A stretch of 64,000 nucleotides of DNA from positions 62,001-126,000 of the forward strand of contig NZ_JAJOYU010000011.1 in NCBI RefSeq assembly GCF_021290985.1, given 5' to 3'. Source of the stretch: Rheinheimera soli. Its GTDB lineage: Bacteria > Pseudomonadota > Gammaproteobacteria > Enterobacterales > Alteromonadaceae. The position numbers and the translations under genes are program-made. The notes below the pieces were generated by a model that had not been told where the DNA came from, made no database searches, and saw nothing but the letters and a program-made list of their open reading frames with translations. Shown piece by piece: positions 18,338 through 26,742 of this stretch (positions are counted from its first letter, which is position 1; every line of letters starts with the position of its first letter).

Positions 18338-19252
18338 GTGAGCAGTTTGAATAAGCAAACAAATCAAAGCACAGATTATCAACTTTGGGTGAAGCGCTCT
18401 GGTTATCTGACTCTGACCTTCGCATTGACTATTTTAGTGCTGAAGTTATGGGCCGTACTAGCCACGAACTCGAGCTCTGTGCTGGCTTCATTTACGGATG
18501 CATCGCTGGATTTATTGGTCTCGGTATTAAACTTTGCGGTACTGAGTTACGCACTGCGTCCTGCGGATAGCAACCATAGTTTTGGTCATGGCAAAGCCGA
18601 AGCTGTAATGGCTTTGTTGCAGGCAGCTTTTTTAACCGGAGCCGCTTTGCTGTTATTCACCCAAACGGTGAGCCGCTTTCATCAAACCGGAGTTGTGCAG
18701 CAACTGGTTTTTGGTATGTGGATCACTGTGCTTTGCGCTGTCTTAACTTTGAGTTTGGTGTTGATCCAGCGCTGGATTATCCGGCGCACAGGCTCTTTGG
18801 CTGTGAAAGCTGATTTATTACATTACCGCAGTGATTTGCTGATGAACCTGTTGGTGTTGGTGGCGCTATTTCTGACCAGCCAGAATTTTTTATGGGTAGA
18901 TAATCTGGTAGCGGCACTGATCTGTGGTTATTTACTGTACAGCGCTGTAGTGCTGGCTAAAGAAGCCTTGCAGCATTTGTTAGACGAGCAACTGCCAGTT
19001 GAACAATTGCAGCGTATCAAAGACACAGTACTAACCCAAACCGAAGTGCTGGCGGTCGAACAACTAAAAACCCGCCAGGCGGGGCCTGCAGTATTTATTC
19101 AGCTACGGCTGGTGTTACAGGATGATTTATCTTTACTGGCGGCTCATGCCATAGTGGATCGCGCTGAGCAGCAACTGATGGCCTTGTATAAACAGGCGGA
19201 AGTGATTATTCACGCTGAGCCTTATTCAGAATCTGAGTTAAAGCAGAAGTGA
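18338..19252 (+). CDS. fieF: Cation diffusion facilitator, FieF-type Fe(II)/Zn(II) efflux pump
   Basis: Inner-membrane proton antiporter exporting Zn(II) or Fe(II). The GTG at 18338 follows AAAGAGG with five-base spacing and gives 304 residues, close to E. coli FieF (300); an ATG at 18314 would add eight residues without a good ribosome binding site. Six hydrophobic segments are seen. Site-A ligands are DASLDLL and HYRSDLL (HxxxD), with HSFGHGKAEA after segment 2, and a C-terminal cytoplasmic metal-binding domain holds His residues (LLAAHAIVDRAE, VIIHAEP). It ends 22 bases from the convergent pldB. Confidence 0.92.
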   Translation: MSSLNKQTNQSTDYQLWVKRSGYLTLTFALTILVLKLWAVLATNSSSVLASFTDASLDLLVSVLNFAVLSYALRPADSNHSFGHGKAEAVMALLQAAFLTGAALLLFTQTVSRFHQTGVVQQLVFGMWITVLCAVLTLSLVLIQRWIIRRTGSLAVKADLLHYRSDLLMNLLVLVALFLTSQNFLWVDNLVAALICGYLLYSAVVLAKEALQHLLDEQLPVEQLQRIKDTVLTQTEVLAVEQLKTRQAGPAVFIQLRLVLQDDLSLLAAHAIVDRAEQQLMALYKQAEVIIHAEPYSESELKQK

Positions 19253-19274
19253 TGATTCGGGCTGAGTTTGATAT

Positions 19275-20267
19275 TCATAGTCCAACTTGAAGAAAAAACC
19301 TATTTAGCGCTCTGAACAACTGGTCACGCAGTGCATCGCTTTCAAAAATAATTTCGTGCAAGGCGCCTTCAATCTTTACTAACTCAGCGGACGGATGTTT
19401 TTGTTGATAGCGCTGTTGTTGTTCATTATCCACTACCGGGTCTGCAGTCGCCTGAATAATCAGTTGAGGTAAAGACAAAGCCGGTGCTTGTTGTAACTCT
19501 TCAATAGCAAGCAAAGCCTGGGTCAACCAACGGCAGGACACTCCGCCTAATTGCAGTTCAGGCTGCTCAAGATACATCTGCCGAAACTGCTGATAACGCA
19601 CCTGGCTGTGTGTCAGATGATTGCCGGTAAATGGCCTGTCTTTATAGCGGCTTTGGCCCGGGAAATACCAATTTTGGCTGCTACATAGCCTGTTTAGTCT
19701 AGCCATCAGCTGGGCAAAAGGCTCAGCTATTGCTTTTGGTAAAGGATGACTTCTTATACCAAACATAGGGGAGCAATACACAGCCCCAATCAGCCCATGC
19801 TGTGCATATTGCTGCAGATAACGGCATAAAATGGCGCTGCCCATTGAATGAGCCAGCCCCAGCAAAGGTGCCTGCTGCTGCGGCAGAATATGACACTGTA
19901 ACCAGAGCGCAAAATCCTGCACATAATGCTGAAAATCAACCACGTCGCCTAAATGCCGATCCGGGTTTATTCTATCTGACAAACCCTGACCTCTGTGATC
20001 AATCAGATGCACAGTAAAACCGGCCTGATATAAATCAAAACAGAATTCCTGATACTTCTGGCTGGCTTCAATCCGTCCGGGTGACAGCACTATTTCAGCT
20101 CTGGGCGCTGGATGGCGAAAACTGCTGTAACAAAGCCGGGTTTGATCAAAACTCAAAAAAGACTGATGCTGGCCTTGTCGCCAGAATTGCTGTAGCAAAG
20201 GCAATGCAGATGCCAGTTGTTCTTCAGTAAAACTGGCAGACAGAGGTTGAATCTTTGTATCAGGCAA
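19275..20267 (-). CDS. pldB: Alpha/beta hydrolase, lysophospholipase L2 (PldB) type
   Basis: A 330-residue serine hydrolase that probably cleaves lysophospholipids or monoacylglycerols. The triad is Ser141 in GLAHSMGSA, Asp276 in ATADPVVD and His304 in GALHEIIFES; VHLIDHRGQGLSDR precedes the nucleophile, as in PldB and monoglyceride lipases. The start is TTG at 20265-20267, preceded by AAGGA at seven bases, overlapping the cpxA 3' end by eight bases, so it is probably translated with cpxRA. No signal peptide is seen. The substrate is inferred from family resemblance. Confidence 0.85.
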   Translation of the reverse strand: MPDTKIQPLSASFTEEQLASALPLLQQFWRQGQHQSFLSFDQTRLCYSSFRHPAPRAEIVLSPGRIEASQKYQEFCFDLYQAGFTVHLIDHRGQGLSDRINPDRHLGDVVDFQHYVQDFALWLQCHILPQQQAPLLGLAHSMGSAILCRYLQQYAQHGLIGAVYCSPMFGIRSHPLPKAIAEPFAQLMARLNRLCSSQNWYFPGQSRYKDRPFTGNHLTHSQVRYQQFRQMYLEQPELQLGGVSCRWLTQALLAIEELQQAPALSLPQLIIQATADPVVDNEQQQRYQQKHPSAELVKIEGALHEIIFESDALRDQLFRALNRFFLQVGL

Positions 20268-21639
20268 AGGGCCGTCCTTCGTTGTGCAGGGGTAACAGAA
20301 TACGGATCACTAAACCACCGGTTTCAGGCACTGTAGCACTAATGCTGCCCTGATGTTGCCGTATGGCTGAAGCTGCAATAGCCAAACCAAGGCCTGTGCC
20401 ATTCTGGTGTTCACGCACTGCGGATACCCGGTAAAAAGGTGCAAAAATTTGCGATAAGCTCTCTGCTGGCACGCCTGGTCCCTGATCCTGGATCAGTAAC
20501 TCCAGCTGCTGTTCGTGCTGCTTGAGTGTGCATAAAATCAGGCTTTGCTCCGGGCTGTATTTAATGGCATTACGCAGTACGTTTTCAATAGCACGGCCTA
20601 ATAAACGTTGATCGGCATCCAGCCAGCACTCTTCAGGCGCATTCAGATGGACCTGCTGTTGTTTAGCGTCGGCTTCGAGCTGATTCAGTTCAATAATGGC
20701 ATTGAGCAACTCAGTTAAATCCAGTTGCTGTTTTTCCAGAGGGTATTGACCTGCGTCCAGTCGGCTGAAGGTTAAGAGTTCGTCCAGCAGTTGATCGAGC
20801 AACTTCAATTCCATTTCAATACGTTGTAACTGAGGATGATCACCTTGTCGTTGCTGCAACGCCAGCGCCAGTTGTGAGCGGGTGAGCGGAGATCGGAGCT
20901 CATGCGACACATCCCGCAATAAACGCTGCTGGTTATGGATCAGGTTTTCTATCTGAGCGGCCATGGTATTAAAGCCCCGGCCTAAATCGCCCAGTTCATC
21001 TTTACGCGCAGCCAGCGCTGTTACCCTGTTGTCCAGCTCACCTTGAGCAAATTTTAAATGGCTGCTACTTAGTTCACGCAAAGGTCGGGTAATGGACAAG
21101 GCCAGAATTAAGCTGGCGACGGCAGATACGGCCAGCAACAATATCAGCAAAAAGCCTTCCGGTAATGCATGCAGTTGCCACCAGGCTTGTTCTGGCCGTT
21201 GTTTTAGCTGAAATAAGGCGACATTTTTATCCGAAGCCACGATCACTAATGGCCCCATCACAAAAGTATTTTTATACACCAGCATACGGGGCCTGTTGAG
21301 TTGCGATAGCTCAGTCAACCAGTTCGGGTCGAAGTTTTTCGGTAGAGCCTCCGGATTCAGCAACTGATTATTGTCTACATCGACCATCAGCCAGCGGCCT
21401 TTGTATTTGCGTTCCAAATCCTGTTGTAATCGGGTGAGATTGGCAATTGGTTGAAAATGTTCTTTCAGATGCCTGAATTGTTCAGCCACAGGGTGGGGTA
21501 AACGCCGTATTTCCGTTTGTTCAGGCCAACCTCTGGCCAGTAAAATAGCGCCAGCTACAGCCACAGACAATACCAGCCAGAACCATAAAAATATGCGGCC
21601 CGCCAGATAATTCACCGGGTTACAGCGCGACCAGTTCAT
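20260..21639 (-). CDS. cpxA: Envelope-stress sensor histidine kinase CpxA
   Basis: A 459-residue inner-membrane kinase/phosphatase for CpxR. It has membrane segments at about 15-35 and 162-182, a periplasmic sensor region between them, HAMP (about 183-236), phospho-acceptor His247 in RDVSHELRSPLTR, N box ENVLRNAIKYSP, G1 DQGPGVP and G2 GTGLGLAIA. It overlaps cpxR by one base (TGATG) and pldB by eight. The divergent cpxP-like gene completes the system. Confidence 0.93.
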   Translation of the reverse strand: MNWSRCNPVNYLAGRIFLWFWLVLSVAVAGAILLARGWPEQTEIRRLPHPVAEQFRHLKEHFQPIANLTRLQQDLERKYKGRWLMVDVDNNQLLNPEALPKNFDPNWLTELSQLNRPRMLVYKNTFVMGPLVIVASDKNVALFQLKQRPEQAWWQLHALPEGFLLILLLAVSAVASLILALSITRPLRELSSSHLKFAQGELDNRVTALAARKDELGDLGRGFNTMAAQIENLIHNQQRLLRDVSHELRSPLTRSQLALALQQRQGDHPQLQRIEMELKLLDQLLDELLTFSRLDAGQYPLEKQQLDLTELLNAIIELNQLEADAKQQQVHLNAPEECWLDADQRLLGRAIENVLRNAIKYSPEQSLILCTLKQHEQQLELLIQDQGPGVPAESLSQIFAPFYRVSAVREHQNGTGLGLAIAASAIRQHQGSISATVPETGGLVIRILLPLHNEGRPFA

Positions 21640-22334
21640 CAGTTCTCACCCTGAAGTAACAGATAACCTAAGCCTCTTAAGGTCTGAATTTTTTCACCTT
21701 CATCATACTGAGCAATTTTTTTGCGGATATTACTGATATGCATATCCAGGCTGCGATCGTACAGCTGCAATCTTTTCCCTAAAGCCAATTGGCTTAAATC
21801 TTCTTTACTGACCACATCACCCGCATGGCGCATCAATAGCTCAAGAATTTGATATTCGGTGGCTGTTAATACCAAAGGGTTATCCAGCACACAGATTTGG
21901 CGTTTGGCGCTATCGAGTTTCAACTGATTCACCTGCAAAGAACTGGCTTGAGGTTGCTGCTGTTGTTGCACCAACTCGACCCGGCGCAAAATAGCTTTAA
22001 TGCGCGCCACCAGCTCTCTTGGGCTAAAAGGTTTCGCCAGATAATCATCAGCGCCCAGCTCCAGGCCAACCACCCGGTCAATTTCATCCCCCCGGGCTGT
22101 GAGCATCAACACAGGGCAGTAGCTATGCTGGCGTAACTGCTTCAGCACTGTTAAACCGTCCATGCCGGGCAACATAATATCTAACAATACCAATTGAAAG
22201 GCGTTGGATTTGGCAAGTTCAAGACCTTCAGGCCCCTGATGCACAGCAGTAAACTGATAACCATCCAGCTGCAGGTATTCCGCCACCAGTTGGGTCAGAG
22301 CTACATCATCATCAATCATCAATATAGAAGTCAT
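21639..22334 (-). CDS. cpxR: Envelope-stress response regulator CpxR
   Basis: OmpR-family regulator of 231 residues from the ATG at 22332-22334 (MTSILMIDDD); the frame extends upstream but into the divergent promoter region. The receiver has acidic pocket DDD at 8-10, phospho-acceptor Asp52 (LVLLDIMLPGMDG) and Lys in LAKPF; the C-terminal winged helix has LTATEYQILELLM and RSLDMHISNIRKK. A CpxR-type box lies in the shared upstream region, so autoregulation is likely. Confidence 0.94.
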   Translation of the reverse strand: MTSILMIDDDVALTQLVAEYLQLDGYQFTAVHQGPEGLELAKSNAFQLVLLDIMLPGMDGLTVLKQLRQHSYCPVLMLTARGDEIDRVVGLELGADDYLAKPFSPRELVARIKAILRRVELVQQQQQPQASSLQVNQLKLDSAKRQICVLDNPLVLTATEYQILELLMRHAGDVVSKEDLSQLALGKRLQLYDRSLDMHISNIRKKIAQYDEGEKIQTLRGLGYLLLQGEN

Positions 22335-22392
22335 TTCAGCTCCGGGCTGTTTTTTTGCCAGTGTAAAAGACAAGGCCATCTTGTTGCAGTCC

Positions 22393-22408
22393 TTTACACA
22401 ACCTTTAC
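22393..22408. promoter_or_regulatory. Candidate CpxR box between cpxR and cpxP
   Basis: TTTAC-ACAACC-TTTAC on the + strand, i.e. GTAAA-N6-GTAAA on the minus strand, the direct-repeat pattern of CpxR sites. It is 59 bases before the cpxR start and 77 bases before the cpxP-like start. Confidence 0.65.
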
Positions 22409-22484
22409 GTTGGCTTTGCGCTGCTTTGCATTCAGTGTCGTAAGCTATCACTGTCGCAATACAGCCCAAACGAGGAAAGACACT

Positions 22485-22952
22485 ATGAAACATTCTACAG
22501 TGATTGCATTATTATTCAGTGGTTTAGTTGCCGCAACCAGCATCAGCAGCTTTGCAGGTCCTGAACGTGGTCATCAAGGCCATGGCCCGGCAGCCGGCTT
22601 CCATATGAAAGCCTTAAAAGGCCTGGATTTAACCGAAGCGCAAAAAGCTCAGATTAAAACTCTGATGGAACAACACCGCGCCACTATGCCAAAACGTGGT
22701 GAAGCGAAACCAGAAATGGATCAGTTAAAAGCCTTGGTACAAGCGGATAGTTTTGATGAAGCAGCGGTACGGGCTTTATTAGAGTCCAAACAAAAAGACA
22801 GACTGGATCACGAAGTGGCCCGCGCCAAATTACAGTTTGAGATCAACCAGGTACTGACGGTTGAGCAAAAAGCTAAACAGGCAGAGCGCCAACAGAAATG
22901 GCAGGAAAAAGCCAAAGCAAAGGCAGAAGCCAGAGCTGAAGCCAAGTCTTAA
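22485..22952 (+). CDS. cpxP: Periplasmic Spy/CpxP-family protein
   Basis: A 155-residue exported protein with a signal peptide (LLFSGLVAATSISSFA) and a helical mature part with the two family LTxxQ motifs (LTEAQKAQ and LTVEQKAK). The tail is Lys/Ala/Glu-rich. Family members either damp CpxA (CpxP) or act as ATP-independent chaperones (Spy). The ATG at 22485 follows CGAGGAAAG. Its position, divergent from cpxRA across a CpxR box, favours the CpxP role; Spy cannot be excluded from sequence alone. Confidence 0.85.
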   Translation: MKHSTVIALLFSGLVAATSISSFAGPERGHQGHGPAAGFHMKALKGLDLTEAQKAQIKTLMEQHRATMPKRGEAKPEMDQLKALVQADSFDEAAVRALLESKQKDRLDHEVARAKLQFEINQVLTVEQKAKQAERQQKWQEKAKAKAEARAEAKS

Positions 22953-22965
22953 GTTGTAGTCTTAG

Positions 22966-23001
22966 AAAACGGCAGTCTGTTTAACAGGCTGCCGTTTTTT
23001 T
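22966..23001 (+). terminator. Intrinsic terminator of cpxP
   Basis: AAAACGGCAG pairs with CTGCCGTTTTTTT, with an inner CTGTT/AACAG pairing around the loop. Confidence 0.9.
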
Positions 23002-23106
23002 ATGGGAAGGAGAGCAGTTTGCAGATCAGACACAGGATAGTTTTCCGCTTTCCTAAAACCCACGACACTGCTACCTTAGCGGTTTTTACATTGTGGGGGT
23101 AAACCG

Positions 23107-23622
23107 ATGAAAAAGAGCCTGTCGTATCTGAACTGGAGTTTGCGGCGTTTAAAGTGGAGCGGTGTGTTCAGTTTTTTGCTTGCAGCTATCGCGGTGGCCG
23201 TTTTTGTCTGGTTTCCTAAATACACGGTGCAAAGTGATGGCTCCGATTTGTTGCAGGTTCCTGCCGTACTAAGTGGTATGAATTGCGATGCCGATTTAGG
23301 CGGTAAAGGTACTATTTATTTAAAAAGCAGCTTGTCGACCGAATGGTTACCTCTGCAAGGCAGACAGGACTGCGACAATACCCAGCAGTTGTACGGCTTT
23401 TTAAACAGAGAAAACCAGCTGATATTTTTTATTGAAAATAAAGTAGGTGACTTTTTAATCCATGGCATCCGCTCTTCGGCGACCAATAAAAAGTTGTTGT
23501 GGCCAGAAGACAACATCATTGTGATGCAAAAATGGAACAGTCTGCCGCTGGTGCTGGCTTTTATGTTTTTGGTTTGTGGTGTGATGTTCTGGCGCGCCTA
23601 CGCGCAGCGCACTGAATACTAA
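23107..23622 (+). CDS. Hypothetical two-pass membrane protein
   Basis: I do not recognise the family. The 171-residue protein has a basic N-terminus, a membrane segment (FSFLLAAIAVAVFVWF, about 21-36), an extracytoplasmic domain of about 100 residues with two Cys (SGMNCDADLGG and GRQDCDNTQ) that could form a disulfide, and a second membrane segment near the C-terminus (LVLAFMFLVCGVMFW). GGGGGT seven bases before the ATG supports the start. The size and two-segment layout recall DUF3592-type proteins, but I see no decisive motif. It is a single gene, convergent with the LysR pseudogene. Confidence 0.7.
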   Translation: MKKSLSYLNWSLRRLKWSGVFSFLLAAIAVAVFVWFPKYTVQSDGSDLLQVPAVLSGMNCDADLGGKGTIYLKSSLSTEWLPLQGRQDCDNTQQLYGFLNRENQLIFFIENKVGDFLIHGIRSSATNKKLLWPEDNIIVMQKWNSLPLVLAFMFLVCGVMFWRAYAQRTEY

Positions 23623-23623
23623 A

Positions 23624-24513
23624 TCAAGCTGGATTCGGAACAACTTGTGGCTGAAGTTGTTCCGTCAGCCATTGAATAAACTGCTCTACAGCAGTAGCTT
23701 GCACACTGTCGGCTTTGTAATGCAACTGATACTGGCCCCAGGGCAACTGATAACTAAACTGACGCAAGGCAATCAGCTGGCCTGCGGCTACTGCAGGTCC
23801 GGCAATAAAATCATTCGACAAAGCAAAGCCGCTGCCACAACTGACGGCTTTTGTTGCCAATAACGCCAGATTGACATAACGCAATTGCAAAGCCGCAGGG
23901 CTGCGCAGCTGTTGATGCTGACACCATAACTGCCAGTCTTCGCCTGTTTCCGAGCTATACAGCGGGTAATCCAGTAGCTCTGCTGCTTCTGCGCCAGTTA
24001 ATAACTGAAACTGTGCCGGCGCACAAACCGGGTACCAAAACTCTGTGCGTAATTGCTGACTGACAAAGCCAGCAGGGGCGGGCCAGGTGCCCAGGATCAT
24101 ATCGTACTGCTCTGCATCGGCATGGTGCGCCATAGACGCCATATCCAATAAGGTGTCCAGGTTAGGATAACGCTGTTTAAATAATTCCAGTCGGGGGCCA
24201 GCCATTCCACTGCAATAGAAGTTTGTGCCAGAATTTTTAACTGCACAGGAGGCTGATTTAATAAATGCTGAGTGACAGAGTTCAGCCGGACAAAACAATC
24301 CCGCACTACGGAATACAGCATATCGCCAGACTGGGTCAGCTCTACGCTTTTGTTTTGCCGCAGCAACAAAGGCTGGCCGATAAAGTCTTCCAACAGTTTC
24401 ACCTGATGACTGATGGCGCTTTGTGTGACAAACAGCTGTTCTGCGGCTTTGCTGAAGCTTTTTAGTCGTGCAGTGGCTTCAAAGGCCTGCAGTGCTTTCA
24501 GTGGAGGTAACAT
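23624..24513 (-). pseudogene. LysR-family regulator interrupted by a -1 frameshift
   Basis: The 5' part (ATG at 24511-24513) encodes a normal LysR winged helix (ALQAFEATARLKSFSKAAEQ, VTQSAISHQVKLLEDFIG) and the start of the effector domain to SIAVEWLAP. The frame then fails, while the other frame continues naturally as LELFKQRYPNLDTLLDMAS to the C-terminus near 23624. The joint falls at the G5 run 24193-24197 (C5 on the coding strand); one more C would restore a GcvA-like protein of about 296 residues. It is either a recent pseudogene or a homopolymer sequencing error. It is divergent from the M24 peptidase, its likely target. Confidence 0.85.
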
Positions 24514-24607
24514 AGATGAACTCAATTCATGGGTTGTTGAGTTTATATCATTTTAATTCATGTAATCACAGTCGCATACTCAGCACATCAGTTGAAAACC
24601 GGAGTAG

Positions 24608-25828
24608 ATGATGAGTCAGATAGGTGGTCAAACCAAACAACAGGCGCTGGACAGCTTAAGCCCAATGACGGCGGGTGTGCAGCCTATAGGGCTGGCGGAA
24701 TACCAGGCTCGGATCAAAATGGCTCAGCAGTTGATGCGTCAGCACGGCATCGATGTGTTGTATCTGAATGCCGGCACTAATTTAAGTTACTTCACAGGCA
24801 CGGTTTGGTATGCCAGCGAAAGGTTAGTGGGGGCCCTGCTATTTGCAGAAGGACCGGCTGAAGGTGAACTGCTGTATATCAGCCCTGTGTTTGAAATTCC
24901 TACGCTCAGCGGTTTTCAGGTGGTACAGGGCGAAGTGCTGGGCTGGCAAGAGCACGAAAACCCCTATCAATTGCTGCTTGATAGCGTCAAACGCATTTGT
25001 CATAAAGCAGATCCTGTGCTGGCTTTGGATGACAGCAGCGCATTTTTCATTTTTGAAGGCTTACGTCAGGCCAATCCACAGCAGCAGATAGTCAGTGGTA
25101 AAGTCATTACTCAGGGCTGCAGGGCGCAAAAGTCAGAGGCAGAACTCGCTATTATGCAACGGGCTATGGATATGACACTGGCAGTGCATCAAGCCGTCGC
25201 CAGTATCTTGTATGAAGGCATCAGTACCACTGAAGTAGAAGCTTTTATCAACGAAGCACATCGTAAAGTAGGAGCCAGTGGATCCTATTTTTGTATCGTA
25301 TTGTTTGGTCCTGATTCAGCTTACCCACATGGCGTGAAAACACCTAAAAGCCTTGAAGCTGGCGATATGGTATTGATTGATACTGGCTGTCGTTTGTTGG
25401 GTTATGTCTCTGATATTACTCGTAGTTATGTCTTTGGCACGCCCTCTGATCGTCAGCGTGAAATCTGGGCTGTAGAAAAAGCGGCTCAGGCTGCTGCTTT
25501 TAGCGCAGCAAAGTTGGGTATGGCTTGTGGTCTGGTGGATGCAGCTGCGCGCCAAGTATTGGAAGCTCATGGCTTAGGGCCGGATTATGCACTGCCGGGT
25601 TTACCGCACAGAACTGGCCATGGCATTGGCATGGATATTCATGAAGGCCCCTATTTGGTGCGTAATGAACATACTTTATTGGCGCCAGGTATGTGTTTCA
25701 GTAACGAACCTATGATCTGTGTGCCGGGTGAGTTTGGTGTACGGCTGGAAGATCATTTTTATATGACAGCTGCTGGTCCTCGCTGGTTTACACAACCCTC
25801 CGTCAGTATTGATCAACCTTTCGCTTAA
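24608..25828 (+). CDS. M24-family metallopeptidase (Xaa-Pro aminopeptidase/dipeptidase type)
   Basis: A 406-residue cytoplasmic enzyme with a creatinase-like N-terminal domain (about 30-165) and a C-terminal pita-bread domain. Metal ligands are visible: Asp in MVLIDTGCRL, Asp in VSDITRSY, His in RTGHGIGMDIHEGPY, Glu in FSNEPMI and Glu in VRLEDHF. It probably cleaves Xaa-Pro bonds, although some family members hydrolyse other amides. Two adjacent ATGs (24608, 24611) are possible starts. It is divergent from the broken LysR gene with about 94 bases between starts, the usual regulator-target layout. Confidence 0.88.
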   Translation: MMSQIGGQTKQQALDSLSPMTAGVQPIGLAEYQARIKMAQQLMRQHGIDVLYLNAGTNLSYFTGTVWYASERLVGALLFAEGPAEGELLYISPVFEIPTLSGFQVVQGEVLGWQEHENPYQLLLDSVKRICHKADPVLALDDSSAFFIFEGLRQANPQQQIVSGKVITQGCRAQKSEAELAIMQRAMDMTLAVHQAVASILYEGISTTEVEAFINEAHRKVGASGSYFCIVLFGPDSAYPHGVKTPKSLEAGDMVLIDTGCRLLGYVSDITRSYVFGTPSDRQREIWAVEKAAQAAAFSAAKLGMACGLVDAAARQVLEAHGLGPDYALPGLPHRTGHGIGMDIHEGPYLVRNEHTLLAPGMCFSNEPMICVPGEFGVRLEDHFYMTAAGPRWFTQPSVSIDQPFA

Positions 25829-25836
25829 GCCCAAAC

Positions 25837-25864
25837 AAACCAGCCGTATCTGACGGCTGGTTTT
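25837..25864 (+). terminator. Intrinsic terminator after the M24 peptidase
   Basis: AAACCAGCCGT, loop atctg, ACGGCTGGTTTT, nine bases after the stop. Confidence 0.88.
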
Positions 25865-25968
25865 ACCTTTGGTTGTATCCGGTAACTTTTGCCAACCTAA
25901 CCATTACAAATGGTCACAGGGTTTTTTCCAGTTGTTCTTAGACTAAGCACAACTTAAGGAGATCTCTG

Positions 25969-26661
25969 ATGAAGCGTTTAGCCTTTGTAGCTGGTTGTAG
26001 CTGGTTGTTCCTTTCAGGCTGTGATGTGGAGCTGATATCCGGTAAGGACAAAGCCTACAATTTTAATTTCAACTCCGGAGCTCAGGGCTGGAGTGCAGGC
26101 TTTTCTGATTATCCTGCCGACAACGCTGTTATTTACCAGTTGGAGTCCGGTATCCGCACTTTGCCGGGTGAGGCATCGACTAAAGGCTTCTACCTGTCTG
26201 GTATGAATCGCAGTGATGATTTGTTTATGTTCCTGAAAAACCAGTTTTCCGGGCTTGAACCTTCAACTAAATATTACGCCAGAGTACGACTGACCTTTTT
26301 ATCCAATGCGGGTGTCAATTGTGTCGGAGTAGGGGGCGCACCAGGTGAAAGTGTTTATCTGAAGTTTGGTTACGGTGACAAAGAACCAAAACAAGAAGGT
26401 TACTATTTAAATCTGGACAAAGGTCAGCAGTCACAATCAGGCAGTCATGCCAAAGTGATAGGTGATGTTGCCGCCCAAGGCGCTGCCTGCGATGGCTCTG
26501 TATTTGCCGAAAAAACAGTTCAAACCACAACCAGTCAGCGCATTCCTTTGTACAGTGATGGACAGGGCAGGGTCTGGGTCTTTGTTGGTACAGATTCTGG
26601 CTACGAAGGCTTAACTTCGCTGTATTACAAAAGCATAGAAGTTGCGCTCGAACCTTTTTGA
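25969..26661 (+). CDS. Hypothetical lipoprotein
   Basis: The family is not recognised. The 230-residue protein has a lipoprotein signal ending in FLSGC (lipobox, Cys18) and a beta-rich mature domain: FNFNSGAQGWSAGFSDYP, FYLSGMNRSDDLFMF, LEPSTKYYARVRLTFLSN, VYLKFGYG. The pattern resembles carbohydrate-binding jelly-roll modules, but that is only an impression. Two Cys in the middle (VNCVGVGG, AACDGSVF) may form a disulfide. GGAGA before the ATG supports the start. It is monocistronic between two terminators. Residue +2 after the lipid Cys is Asp, the E. coli inner-membrane retention signal, if that rule applies here. Confidence 0.75.
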   Translation: MKRLAFVAGCSWLFLSGCDVELISGKDKAYNFNFNSGAQGWSAGFSDYPADNAVIYQLESGIRTLPGEASTKGFYLSGMNRSDDLFMFLKNQFSGLEPSTKYYARVRLTFLSNAGVNCVGVGGAPGESVYLKFGYGDKEPKQEGYYLNLDKGQQSQSGSHAKVIGDVAAQGAACDGSVFAEKTVQTTTSQRIPLYSDGQGRVWVFVGTDSGYEGLTSLYYKSIEVALEPF

Positions 26662-26679
26662 ACGCAATTCAGTTTCCTG

Positions 26680-26718
26680 CCGGCCAGATGGAATGATGTG
26701 CCATCTGGCTGGTTTTTT
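26680..26718 (+). terminator. Intrinsic terminator after the lipoprotein gene
   Basis: GCCAGATGG pairs with CCATCTGGC (extended by CC/GG) and is followed by a run of seven T. Confidence 0.85.
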
Positions 26719-26742
26719 TATGGCAGGGAAGTAGAAGCTCTC

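Noticed and set aside
22194-22484. Long in-frame extension upstream of the cpxP-like start.
   Set aside because: It covers cpxR on the opposite strand and the CpxR box; the signal peptide begins at 22485 after a good ribosome binding site.
25988-26008. Ten-base tandem TAGCTGGTTG in the lipoprotein signal peptide.
   Set aside because: Two short copies within a coding, low-complexity hydrophobic stretch; no evidence of a functional repeat.
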